Assembly (NCBI GenBank): GCA_035651635.1
Contig: DASRFK010000265.1
Coordinates: forward strand, 1 to 36,447
From: JANXQE01 sp035651635
GTDB lineage: Bacteria; Verrucomicrobiota; Verrucomicrobiia; Limisphaerales; UBA8199
Length of the DNA: 36,447 bases
Direction: 5' to 3'
Both the position numbers and the translations under genes were made by a program. Below, piece by piece: positions 6,933-14,714 of the stretch; positions within the stretch are counted from its first letter, which is position 1, and the number at the start of each line of letters is the position of its first letter. Under the pieces are notes generated by a model. It was not told where the DNA came from, did no database searches, and was given only the letters and a program-made list of their open reading frames with translations.

Positions 6933-9422
6933 ATGAAGCCATCCTCGTCCACTGTATTGCTGGTCGAAGATGATCCGCAAATGCCCGAGATCCTGGCGGG
7001 CCTTTTACACGACGATCACATCCTGCTGACTGGCGCCAAGGATGCCACCGAAGCCCTCGATCATTTGCGCCAGAAATCCTTCGATTTAATTCTGCTCGAT
7101 TTGGGCTTGCCAGGGGTGAATGGGTTCGAGTTGTTGCGTGAGCTCAAGGAATCGCCCGAAACAGAAGCTATCCCGGTCATTGTGCTGACGGCGTGGAACA
7201 GCACGAGTGACAAACTTCGAGGTTTCGAACTCGGGGCGGTGGATTACCTGACCAAACCGTTCGAGTCTTCGGAACTGCGGGCACGAGTGCGCTCGGCTTT
7301 GCGGGCCAAGCACCTGCAAGACCAGTTGAGCCAAACCAATCGCGAACTTTTGGCCTCCCGGGTCGGCGCCGAAGCGGCCGCGCGTGCAAAAGCGGAGTTC
7401 CTGGCCAACATGAGCCACGAGATTCGCACACCCATGAACGGCATTATCGCCATGGCGGGGCTGTTGCTCGAAACTACGCTGAGCCATGAACAGCATGGAT
7501 ACGTCGAGACCATCCACTCGAGCTGCGATTCGCTTTTAACCATCATCAACGACATCCTCGATTTCTCGAAAATTGAGTCCGGCAAGCTCGAATTCGAGAA
7601 GCACCCATTCGATCTCCGCGCTTGCATTGAGGAGACCTTGGATCTGCTGGCGACCAAGGCGGCCGAGAAGGGGTTGGAACTGGCTTACCTGTTCGAGGAT
7701 GGAACGCCAACCCATTTACTGGGTGATTCGGTGCGTTTGCGGCAGATCCTGTCCAACCTGGTTAGCAATGGCATCAAATTCACGCCCGCCGGCGAGGTCG
7801 TCGTCCAAGTTAAGGTGCTGGCGCGACCTAATGGTGTTCAGTCCGGTTCGGGTTTTTGGCAATTGCATTTTTCGGTGCGTGACACCGGGATCGGAATTCC
7901 CGTGGATCGCCTGGCCAGACTCTTTAAATCGTTCAGCCAGGCGGACGCCTCGACCACGAGATTCTACGGCGGCACTGGGCTCGGCTTGGCCATCAGCAAG
8001 CGTTTGGTCGAGATGATGAACGGCAAGATGTGGGTCGAGAGTGTCCCTCAAAAGGGATCCACCTTCCATTTCACGGTTCAAATCCAGGGTGCCGAAGAAC
8101 CCGGCCTCGCGCCACTCGACGGGACGCAAACCCAATTGTCAGATTTGCGGCTTCTAATTGTCGACGACAATCCAACCAACTGCCGAATCCTGACCCTGCA
8201 AAGTCGCAAGTGGGGCATGATTGCCCGTCATACGCAAGAAGCAGGACAAGCCTTGGAATGGCTGCGCGGCGGCGAAAAATTTGACCTGGCTATTTTAGAC
8301 ATGCAAATGCCGGGGATGGACGGTTTGATGTTAGCCGGGGAAATCCGCAAATTGCCGCAAGGCGGGTCGCTGCCGCTGGTTCTGCTGACGTCCATGGGCG
8401 TTAGAAGCACCCAACCGGAAATTGCGAACCTGGCCTTTGCGAGCTGCCTGACCAAGCCGGTCAAACCCGGGCAGCTGCAGCAAGTACTTTTAAGGGTCAT
8501 TTCCGGGGCCAAACCGGTGGCGCGAAAACCCGCCAACGGGCCCAAACTGGATCCCACATTGGCAAAGCGCTATCCACTACGGGTGCTCCTGTGCGACGAC
8601 AATGCCATCAATCAAAAAGTCGCCTCACGACTGTTGCAACAGATGGGCTACCGCCCGGATTTGGCCGCCAATGGCCTGGAAGCTCTCATCGCGCTGGATC
8701 AGCAGCCTTACGACCTGATTTTCATGGATGTCATGATGCCCGAAATGAACGGGCTGGAGGCCACGGCGGCCATTCGGGATCGGCAAAAGCAGCCGCTCGC
8801 CTTCCCCAACTATAAATCCAATATCATTGTCGTTGCCATGACCGCGAATGCGATGCAGGGCGACCGTGAAAAGTGTTTGGCCGCGGGCATGGATGACTAC
8901 ATCGCAAAACCGGTTCGCCCTGAAGACGTCCGCAAAGTGATCGAACTGTGGGCAGGAAAAGCCGCCGACCAGAACGCCAACGGTTCCCCTGATGTACAAA
9001 AACCCGCGCCGGCCGCAACGCCCCCCGCCGGCCAGACTCAGGCCCCGGCCGACGGCGAGGACGGCCCGGTCGACATGGATCGGCTGCTGGAGTTTACCGA
9101 CGGCAGCGCCGAAAACTTGCGCGAGTTGGTCGAGCTTTACTTGTCCCAAACCACCGAGCAGTTGGAAAAACTGCACGCAGCCGTCCGAGCGGCTGACGCC
9201 GCCGAAGTGCGCCGAGTCGCGCACAGCTGCGCCGGGGCCAGCGCTACGTGCGGCATGCGCTACATGGTGCCGCTGCTGCGCGAACTGGAACGACAGGGCC
9301 GCGAAGGCAAACTGACCAACGCGGACACGATCTTCGATCAAACCACTCGCGAATTTCAGCGCATCCGGGTTTTCCTCGAATCACGGCGGATCGGCCAGAG
9401 CGATGTTGCCGCCAAAAATTAG
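6933..9422 (+). CDS. Multidomain hybrid sensor histidine kinase (REC-HisKA-HATPase-REC-REC-Hpt)
   Basis: This 829-residue soluble phosphorelay protein senses through an N-terminal receiver rather than a membrane domain. In order: receiver 1 (phospho-acceptor about Asp56, Lys108), a short coiled linker, HisKA with His162 in NMSHEIRTPMNGI, an HATPase domain with the N box (Asn279, NLVSNGIKFT), DTGIGIP and GGTGLGLAISK, receiver 2 (Asp456 in ILDMQMPGMDG), receiver 3 (Asp599 in FMDVMMPEMNG), a Pro/Ala linker and a C-terminal Hpt domain with His764 in RRVAHSCAGASATCGM. All catalytic residues are intact. I start at ATG 6933 (MKPSSSTVLLVEDD); the open frame begins at 6882, but the extra residues have no counterpart in receiver domains. 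No transmembrane segment is seen. The stop is 1 nt from the next gene, so the two are surely cotranscribed. Confidence 0.93.
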   Translation: MKPSSSTVLLVEDDPQMPEILAGLLHDDHILLTGAKDATEALDHLRQKSFDLILLDLGLPGVNGFELLRELKESPETEAIPVIVLTAWNSTSDKLRGFELGAVDYLTKPFESSELRARVRSALRAKHLQDQLSQTNRELLASRVGAEAAARAKAEFLANMSHEIRTPMNGIIAMAGLLLETTLSHEQHGYVETIHSSCDSLLTIINDILDFSKIESGKLEFEKHPFDLRACIEETLDLLATKAAEKGLELAYLFEDGTPTHLLGDSVRLRQILSNLVSNGIKFTPAGEVVVQVKVLARPNGVQSGSGFWQLHFSVRDTGIGIPVDRLARLFKSFSQADASTTRFYGGTGLGLAISKRLVEMMNGKMWVESVPQKGSTFHFTVQIQGAEEPGLAPLDGTQTQLSDLRLLIVDDNPTNCRILTLQSRKWGMIARHTQEAGQALEWLRGGEKFDLAILDMQMPGMDGLMLAGEIRKLPQGGSLPLVLLTSMGVRSTQPEIANLAFASCLTKPVKPGQLQQVLLRVISGAKPVARKPANGPKLDPTLAKRYPLRVLLCDDNAINQKVASRLLQQMGYRPDLAANGLEALIALDQQPYDLIFMDVMMPEMNGLEATAAIRDRQKQPLAFPNYKSNIIVVAMTANAMQGDREKCLAAGMDDYIAKPVRPEDVRKVIELWAGKAADQNANGSPDVQKPAPAATPPAGQTQAPADGEDGPVDMDRLLEFTDGSAENLRELVELYLSQTTEQLEKLHAAVRAADAAEVRRVAHSCAGASATCGMRYMVPLLRELERQGREGKLTNADTIFDQTTREFQRIRVFLESRRIGQSDVAAKN

Positions 9423-9423
9423 C

Positions 9424-10635
9424 ATGAAGAAAATTTTGATCATCGAGGATGACCAAATGGTGGCCAATATTTACCGGAACAAGTTTTCGGTCGAAGGCTT
9501 TCAAGTGGACATCGCTCACGATGGGGTCAGCGGCCTGGAATCCATCCGCACATTCCGCCCCGACGCAGTCGTGCTGGATTTGATGCTGCCCAAAATGACG
9601 GGCGTGGAGCTGATGAAGCAGGTGCGCAGCGAGCCGCAATTTCAAACCCTGCCGATCATAGTCTTTTCCAATACCTACCTGAGCAACCTCGTCCAGGATG
9701 CCTGGAAGGCCGGCGCTACCAAATGCCTCTCCAAAGCAAATTGTTCCCCCAAACAGCTGCTTGAAGTTGTGCGTGGCAGCCTCTCTGGTATCGGCAGTTC
9801 CCCGGCTCCTGCGGGCGCCACTGAAGAGCCACCGCTCTCCAAACAAGCCGCCGAAGCCAAAGCTCCATCCGCGCCCGCTGCGCCGACAGTGCCGGACGAG
9901 GCCGCGTTCCAGGCGGAACTGAGGGGCGATTTTGCGCGCGGGTTGCCGGCCGCGCTAGGAACCTTGCGTACGCACCTCCAGGCGTTGATCAAGGCGGCTG
10001 ACGAAGCCACTCAACGCAAGAGTATCGAGGAAATGTACAAGCGCATCCACGGCATCACCAGCAATGCCGGTATGACCGGGATGCACAACCTGGCCCAGCT
10101 GTCCGATGCCTTGGAGGCTCTCCTCAAGGAGTTGCACGAAAAGCCCAAAAACCTCAATGCCTCCACTTTGCGCACGGTCGCCTCGGCCGTCGATTTCCTG
10201 GGCGCGCTTTCTGCGCGGGATCTCGAACCCGAACAACATCACAAGCCTCCGCCGCGGGTTCTGGTCGTGGACGATGAAGCCATTTCCCGGCGTGCCGTAA
10301 CCTATGCGCTGGAACGGGCGAAGTTGAAACCGACCGCGATTGAAAGCGCGGAAGCGGCTTACAAACTCCTTATCGAGAACAAATATGACCTGGTGTTTCT
10401 CGACGTGGACATGCCCGGGATGAACGGCTTCGAACTCTGTTCGAAGTTGCGCCAGCTTCCGGCCCACAAAACCACCCCTGTCGTATTCGTTACCAGCCTT
10501 AACGATTTGGAGAGCCGCGCCAACTCCACCATGAGCGGCGGCAACGACTTTATCGCCAAACCGTTTCTCTTCCTGGAACTCACCGTAAAAGCCCTCGTTT
10601 ATCTCCTGCGCGCACGCCCCGCTGCGGGAAAATAG
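9424..10635 (+). CDS. Two-receiver response regulator with central Hpt domain (REC-Hpt-REC)
   Basis: The 403-residue protein carries an N-terminal receiver (Asp52 in VVLDLMLPKMTG, Lys104), an Ala/Pro-rich linker (about 125-160), an Hpt-type helical domain with a candidate phospho-His209 in YKRIHGITSNAGMTGM, and a second receiver (DD near 283, Asp327 in VFLDVDMPGMNG, Lys379). It has no DNA-binding, GGDEF, EAL or other output domain. ATG 9424 is one nucleotide after the kinase stop; an open frame from 9403 overlaps the kinase gene and would add seven unneeded residues. It is probably the direct partner of the upstream hybrid kinase, relaying phosphate to an output protein encoded elsewhere. Confidence 0.92.
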   Translation: MKKILIIEDDQMVANIYRNKFSVEGFQVDIAHDGVSGLESIRTFRPDAVVLDLMLPKMTGVELMKQVRSEPQFQTLPIIVFSNTYLSNLVQDAWKAGATKCLSKANCSPKQLLEVVRGSLSGIGSSPAPAGATEEPPLSKQAAEAKAPSAPAAPTVPDEAAFQAELRGDFARGLPAALGTLRTHLQALIKAADEATQRKSIEEMYKRIHGITSNAGMTGMHNLAQLSDALEALLKELHEKPKNLNASTLRTVASAVDFLGALSARDLEPEQHHKPPPRVLVVDDEAISRRAVTYALERAKLKPTAIESAEAAYKLLIENKYDLVFLDVDMPGMNGFELCSKLRQLPAHKTTPVVFVTSLNDLESRANSTMSGGNDFIAKPFLFLELTVKALVYLLRARPAAGK

Positions 10636-10660
10636 CTTTCGCTAAACTCGCCTGGGCGGC

Positions 10661-10719
10661 GCTGCCGCATAAATGCGGCGTTCCGGCCGCGCATCGGAAC
10701 GCTGCATTTATGCGGCAGC
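10661..10719. repeat. Inverted repeat, 25-bp arms
   Basis: Arms at 10661-10685 and 10695-10719 match at 24 of 25 positions around a 9-nt loop. The repeat lies between the convergent genes ending at 10635 and 10861, a common place for REP-like palindromes. No T tract follows it, so termination is possible but not demonstrated by sequence. Confidence 0.65.
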
Positions 10720-10788
10720 ACTGCTTGAACCATCAAACCTGCCGCAATCAGGCCAGGTAGGGCTCCTTCTACCCCAAATAGCCCGCGC

Positions 10789-10824
10789 CTGATAACCTGA
10801 TAACTGATAACTGATAACTGATAA
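10789..10824. repeat. Short tandem heptamer repeat (CTGATAA x5)
   Basis: Five copies of CTGATAA are visible: one at 10789-10795, then four contiguous copies from 10797 to 10824 after a single extra C. The tract is noncoding and lies downstream of two convergent genes. The rest of the 10636-10860 gap holds only this tract and the inverted repeat. Confidence 0.8.
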
Positions 10825-10860
10825 CCCACCACACCGCTCTGAGACCGGTCACACGCTCGT

Positions 10861-13695
10861 CTACGGCATTTCAATTCGGAAAAATCGTGTCCCGTTGGTC
10901 TCGTTCGGCAGTTGGATCTGCCATTGGCCCATTATCAGGGAAGGCAGGTTTGTCTCTCTCGTCCACAAAACGGGAGGCGCGAGGTTGGTGGCGCTGAACA
11001 GCGCGCCGCCCACACCGAAGGCTGCCCAGCCGACTATTTGGTTGCCGGCAATACCCGATAAAGACAGCAGCACCGGCTGTAACGCCACATTCGCATAGCT
11101 GCTCAGGGTGGCATTTTGCGATACCGTCATCCAATCGACCCAGAGCTCAGCCGGGGACGTGGCACCGTCGGCAAGCCGCACTTCATCCATCAATCCCTTA
11201 AAATAAAAGCTGCCATCGATGAACCGCCCAAAATTGAGGTCGGCATTGGAATTGAAGTCCGGCTGCGCGACCCCCGACTGTGTCTGGTCCAGGCCGTCCA
11301 CAAAAAGCCGCACGGAAGCTGTCGCTTTGTCCACGGTAGCCGCCACGTAATGCCAAATCCCAGGAGAGACCGCATTCGTTGAGGTGGAAGCCGTTTGGCC
11401 CGTGATTCCGTTTCCGCTCTCGAAGAGAAGCTTGTGATCGCTGGTCAGGTACGAATTCACGTAGAGCGCGAAGCCGTCGCTGTTCCAGCCGCCCTTTTTG
11501 TTCGCACAAATGGTTTGGATGCCCGTGGCAGCGGGATCGATTCTTATCCATGCCGAGACAGTGAACGAATTGCTGAGGCCCAATACGCCGGCGTCCAGGT
11601 ATTGTCCCGCTCCGTCTAACGAGATACCGCGACCGATGATTCCCAACCCGGAGCCAGGAGCGGCGCCGGAACTAATGGGATGCTGTTGGGTGCTGTCAGA
11701 ATATGGAAAGCCACCCTCTTTCAAATGCCACACGTCGTGGTACTGCGGTAACCAGGTCGAGGCATTAGCCGCAGGGGGATTAGTGGCCAGCGGGTTACCC
11801 CAGTAAGCCCAGATGTTATCGTTTGTGCCGCTTAAGCGGGGGACCTGGACCCACACCAGCGAGGTGCCTCCGGGATTCCATTCATCGATTTCGTGTGGAA
11901 TGATCGAGGTGCCGCTGGCGTCGGTGAAGCGCAGGTCGCCGCCCACCGGCGAAGCGAACTGCTCGTAACGGAAACGCGGAAGGTTCGTATTCAATTCGAC
12001 CAGGATCGGGCAATCCATCAGTTCAGCCGATTGACCGTAGCCGGAAAAAACAATCTTCATGCGCGACCCATAATCCCCTGGATTAAGCGTGACCGTGCTG
12101 ATTTTAGTCGAGGCGGGCGCCCAGCTTTCGCTGCTGGCGTTGGTGGCATAAAAACGAAAGTAATAATTCGTCTGGCTCGCCAACGAGCTGAGGGTGGCGC
12201 TGAACGTTGCCGGGTTGAAGTTGGTGTTGATGCCCAGCTTGCGGCTGAACTGCCATTGAGCGCGAACATTCCCGCCATCCTGCGTACCCCAAAAGACCCA
12301 GACCGTCGCCTCATCGTCCCCGTATACTCCCTGGGTGAGTTGGCCGGTAAGCGTAGCGGATGTTCCGGAAACGGTTGCGGGAAAATTCGACACCGCCAGG
12401 GCCACGGGAGGCGATAAGGGTTGGTTCAACGCGGGGCCCAGCAAGGACGCGAATTCGCTATCATTAGGAAGCCGTGCGTGGACTTCTTTGAAGCGCGCCG
12501 CTTCCAATCGGGCCAGGTTAATAAAACGCTGATGCAGATAATAGGAAGCGACCGGGGCGCCGTTCGAATCAATCAGACAGAAATTGCGATTCGTCTCGTT
12601 GTTGTAGATTTCCCAAAATAAAATAAAGCGCGGTCCCCAGTTCAGCAGCCGTTGGATGTACGCCCGATTCAGCGGTTCCTGCGCCTCGGGAGCGTCGCCA
12701 CCCCAGCCGTATTCACCAATCCAAATGCGCTGGCCCAGGCCCGCGCTCGCCTTGGCCGACGGCAGCTTGGCTTTGATATAATCCAGCGTCGAATATAGCG
12801 AAGCCGGATCCAGGTTCATCGCGTCATAAGATGAATAGGAAAGGAAATCGAGATTGGTGATGTACGGCACCACCATGTTAATCAGACGTTGGTTATTGTT
12901 CGCCCCGTTGAGCATCGCGTCGCGCACGCGGTTGGCCTCGGCGTAGTAATAGACATTCACGTTGCTGAACGTCAGGCCGGCTTTGGCGTCGTCGACTGCT
13001 TTTTGGCGGTTATTCTCCCAGGCAATCATTCCTTGAATAACCGCCGGGCTGGGGTTGGTCGACCAGTTGTTCACGCTCAGATAACCGTCGCCTTCCCAGT
13101 GGCCAAGGTAAAAGGTCTTGCCGGAATTGTTGTAATTGGTCAGGAGATATCGGGCCAGGTCGTACATTTCACGATAATCGTTGGCCTGCTCCGACGCAGT
13201 GTAGTTTCCGTCAAGAAACGGAGCGTCGGCATTCGAAAACGGGTAAGCCCAGGCAATGATATTCCGGAACGGCATATCCAGCACGCTCCGGCACGAGCGA
13301 TCGTCCCGCGCCAATGTTACTAGATTCGTGATCGTCGAAGCCAGGCCATAGCCGTATTGCCTTCGATAATTGCTGCCGAGGTAAAACTTAATCGTGTCGC
13401 TGCCCAGCCCTCGCATCGCCTCGGCCGTTTCCACCAGCAAGGTGTTGGTGGTGAAGTGATATAATCCGGCGAAGGTCTGCGTCCCGACACGCACGTTGTA
13501 GGTGTCCACGGCCGGATCCGACAGAGGCGCCGCCCAGGACGGTGCCGCTAGCAACAAAGCGGCGAGCAACGGGACAATGAAAAAACAACGGGCATACGGC
13601 CAAACTGGCGGTTCAGCAGGACGGGGCTTCAATCGGACAAACACGGGAACAGGATCGGAGGATTTCAAAGCACTGGCAGGACGGCAATTCTTCAA
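10861..13695 (-). CDS. Secreted glycoside-hydrolase-like protein with FN3-like, DUF2341 and LamG domains
   Basis: The 944-residue protein has a hydrophobic export signal (about residues 37-56, FFIVPLLAALLLAAPSWAA) after an unusually long basic N-terminal stretch, so a downstream TTG start (for example at LKPRPAEPP) is possible. Residues about 60-425 resemble a clan-A glycoside hydrolase barrel: Glu201 in LGHWEGDGYL and Glu328 in IWIGEYGWGG are placed like acid/base and nucleophile, followed by FILFWEIYNNE. I cannot assign a GH family. Next come a fibronectin-III-like segment (435-535), DUF2341 (about 537-655, FASPVGGDLRFTD and IPHEIDEWN), and a LamG/concanavalin-like lectin domain (about 690-865). 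The tail (875-944) ends in RFFRIEMP, a motif shared with the two other giant proteins of the window. It probably acts outside the cell on polysaccharide. Confidence 0.8.
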   Translation of the reverse strand: MKNCRPASALKSSDPVPVFVRLKPRPAEPPVWPYARCFFIVPLLAALLLAAPSWAAPLSDPAVDTYNVRVGTQTFAGLYHFTTNTLLVETAEAMRGLGSDTIKFYLGSNYRRQYGYGLASTITNLVTLARDDRSCRSVLDMPFRNIIAWAYPFSNADAPFLDGNYTASEQANDYREMYDLARYLLTNYNNSGKTFYLGHWEGDGYLSVNNWSTNPSPAVIQGMIAWENNRQKAVDDAKAGLTFSNVNVYYYAEANRVRDAMLNGANNNQRLINMVVPYITNLDFLSYSSYDAMNLDPASLYSTLDYIKAKLPSAKASAGLGQRIWIGEYGWGGDAPEAQEPLNRAYIQRLLNWGPRFILFWEIYNNETNRNFCLIDSNGAPVASYYLHQRFINLARLEAARFKEVHARLPNDSEFASLLGPALNQPLSPPVALAVSNFPATVSGTSATLTGQLTQGVYGDDEATVWVFWGTQDGGNVRAQWQFSRKLGINTNFNPATFSATLSSLASQTNYYFRFYATNASSESWAPASTKISTVTLNPGDYGSRMKIVFSGYGQSAELMDCPILVELNTNLPRFRYEQFASPVGGDLRFTDASGTSIIPHEIDEWNPGGTSLVWVQVPRLSGTNDNIWAYWGNPLATNPPAANASTWLPQYHDVWHLKEGGFPYSDSTQQHPISSGAAPGSGLGIIGRGISLDGAGQYLDAGVLGLSNSFTVSAWIRIDPAATGIQTICANKKGGWNSDGFALYVNSYLTSDHKLLFESGNGITGQTASTSTNAVSPGIWHYVAATVDKATASVRLFVDGLDQTQSGVAQPDFNSNADLNFGRFIDGSFYFKGLMDEVRLADGATSPAELWVDWMTVSQNATLSSYANVALQPVLLSLSGIAGNQIVGWAAFGVGGALFSATNLAPPVLWTRETNLPSLIMGQWQIQLPNETNGTRFFRIEMP

Positions 13696-13898
13696 ATTTC
13701 AAACCACAACCTGAATCTATCAGGCCCGAACGCCAAAGGCGAGGCGATTCCTCGGGTTTCGGCCGGAAATCACCGGAAACCGGAAATTCCGGAAAATCGA
13801 TCATCGCCGTGGCCCCCGGGCTCGACCCTCGCCTCTGAACCCTGGTGGATTTGACTGGGTTGACCTCCGCGCGCTTTCCAAGCCCTCGACTCATCCCT

Positions 13899-14342
13899 CT
13901 ACTTGGGGGACCAATTCACCAGGCGCTCTTCGTGGAATGCGGCCGTTCGGTCCAACCACTCAACCACCCGCGACGAGGGTGGGGTACCAGGCAGAACGCG
14001 GCTCCGAGGAACGGGCGTAGGCGACCGCGGGACCATGACTTGCGGATCCTCTATGATCATGCTCTTTCGGTAATATTCCCACAACACAAACGGGCCGTTG
14101 GGAGTGGATATGGTGCTGATAGTGGTCGGCTTTCCCCAAACCATGAGTACCGCATTCGTCGTCATGCCTTCGCGCAACCTCCCGCGGTCCACTGATACTT
14201 TATCCTCACCGCTTAACGCCGCATACTCTCCAGGGTGCGCTCGCTTCCGTTCGGCCACCTGCGACTTCTCGCAGCCAACTACAACCAACACAATCAGTAT
14301 CGCCAGAGCCCTGCTCAAAATACGATTTTTGAAGCTACACAT
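13899..14342 (-). CDS. Small lipoprotein with BamE/SmpA-like domain
   Basis: From ATG 14342 (MCSFKNRILSRALAILIVLV) the frame encodes 147 residues. It begins with a lipoprotein signal whose lipobox VVVGC places the lipidated Cys at residue 24. The mature part carries GRLREGMTTNAVLMVWGKP followed by VLWEYYR, the pattern of BamE/SmpA-OmlA-like folds (x-G-M-t...v...G.P...w.Y). The open frame extends upstream to 14579, but that part runs through a palindromic repeat (14434-14562) and has no plausible protein character. The C-terminal third is Pro- and Arg-rich and unrecognised. The role is unknown; a part in envelope assembly is only suggested by the fold. It is flanked by the two large secreted-protein genes on the same strand. 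Confidence 0.65.
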   Translation of the reverse strand: MCSFKNRILSRALAILIVLVVVGCEKSQVAERKRAHPGEYAALSGEDKVSVDRGRLREGMTTNAVLMVWGKPTTISTISTPNGPFVLWEYYRKSMIIEDPQVMVPRSPTPVPRSRVLPGTPPSSRVVEWLDRTAAFHEERLVNWSPK

Positions 14343-14433
14343 GAAATCAGCGGTGCCCGCCATAATGCACAAACGCACCGGACGCGCAAGCCCACCCCAT
14401 CCGCTCTTCAGGGCAAACGCATCTAATTCTAGC

Positions 14434-14562
14434 GGTAGGGATGGCGCGCTGCGCCGTCCGCGCCGCGTTAGCGGCGCAATGTTGGATGTGAAGGTAACTC
14501 CTCTCGCATTCGTTCCGCCCGCTAAACGCGGGCGGGGACATCGCAGCGCGATGTCATCTACC
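14434..14562. repeat. 129-bp composite palindromic repeat
   Basis: The outer ends are imperfectly inverted (GGTAGGGATGGCGCGCTGC at the left, ending GCAGCGCGATGTCATCTACC at the right). Inside are two perfect hairpins: CGCCGC/GCGGCG at 14461-14466 with 14471-14476, and CCGCCCGC/GCGGGCGG at 14515-14522 with 14528-14535. It is noncoding and lies upstream of the BamE-like gene. I see no clear target-site duplication. Confidence 0.55.
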
Positions 14563-14651
14563 TCAGGGCCTCTTCTCAAGGGATTTAGATGCGTTTGCCC
14601 TGATCCGCTCTTCTACGAGTCCCACTACCTCGCTCGGCTCTTTGCCTCAGC

Positions 14652-14683
14652 AAAAAGCGGCCGGGAATTGCTTCCCGGCCGCT
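14652..14683 (-). terminator. Strong intrinsic terminator of the 1575-residue LamG protein gene
   Basis: A perfect 12-bp stem (14656-14667 with 14672-14683, AGCGGCCGGGAA/TTCCCGGCCGCT) with a 4-nt loop is followed on the minus strand by a T5 tract. It lies about 32 nt beyond the stop codon at 14715, exactly where a terminator for that gene is expected. Confidence 0.85.
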
Positions 14684-14714
14684 CTGACTGAAAAACAGGT
14701 CGACGCGTACGCTG

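Noticed and set aside
10789..10824. Tandem heptamers considered as a CRISPR array
   Set aside because: Units are 7 bp and contiguous without spacers; no cas gene is present.
10599..10874. 91-residue minus-strand open frame between the convergent genes
   Set aside because: It is made of the CTGATAA heptamer tract (read as YQLSVISYQ) and the palindrome, with no gene-like start.
14343..14579. N-terminal extension of the BamE-like lipoprotein
   Set aside because: It crosses the composite palindrome and would bury the lipoprotein signal in the interior of the protein.
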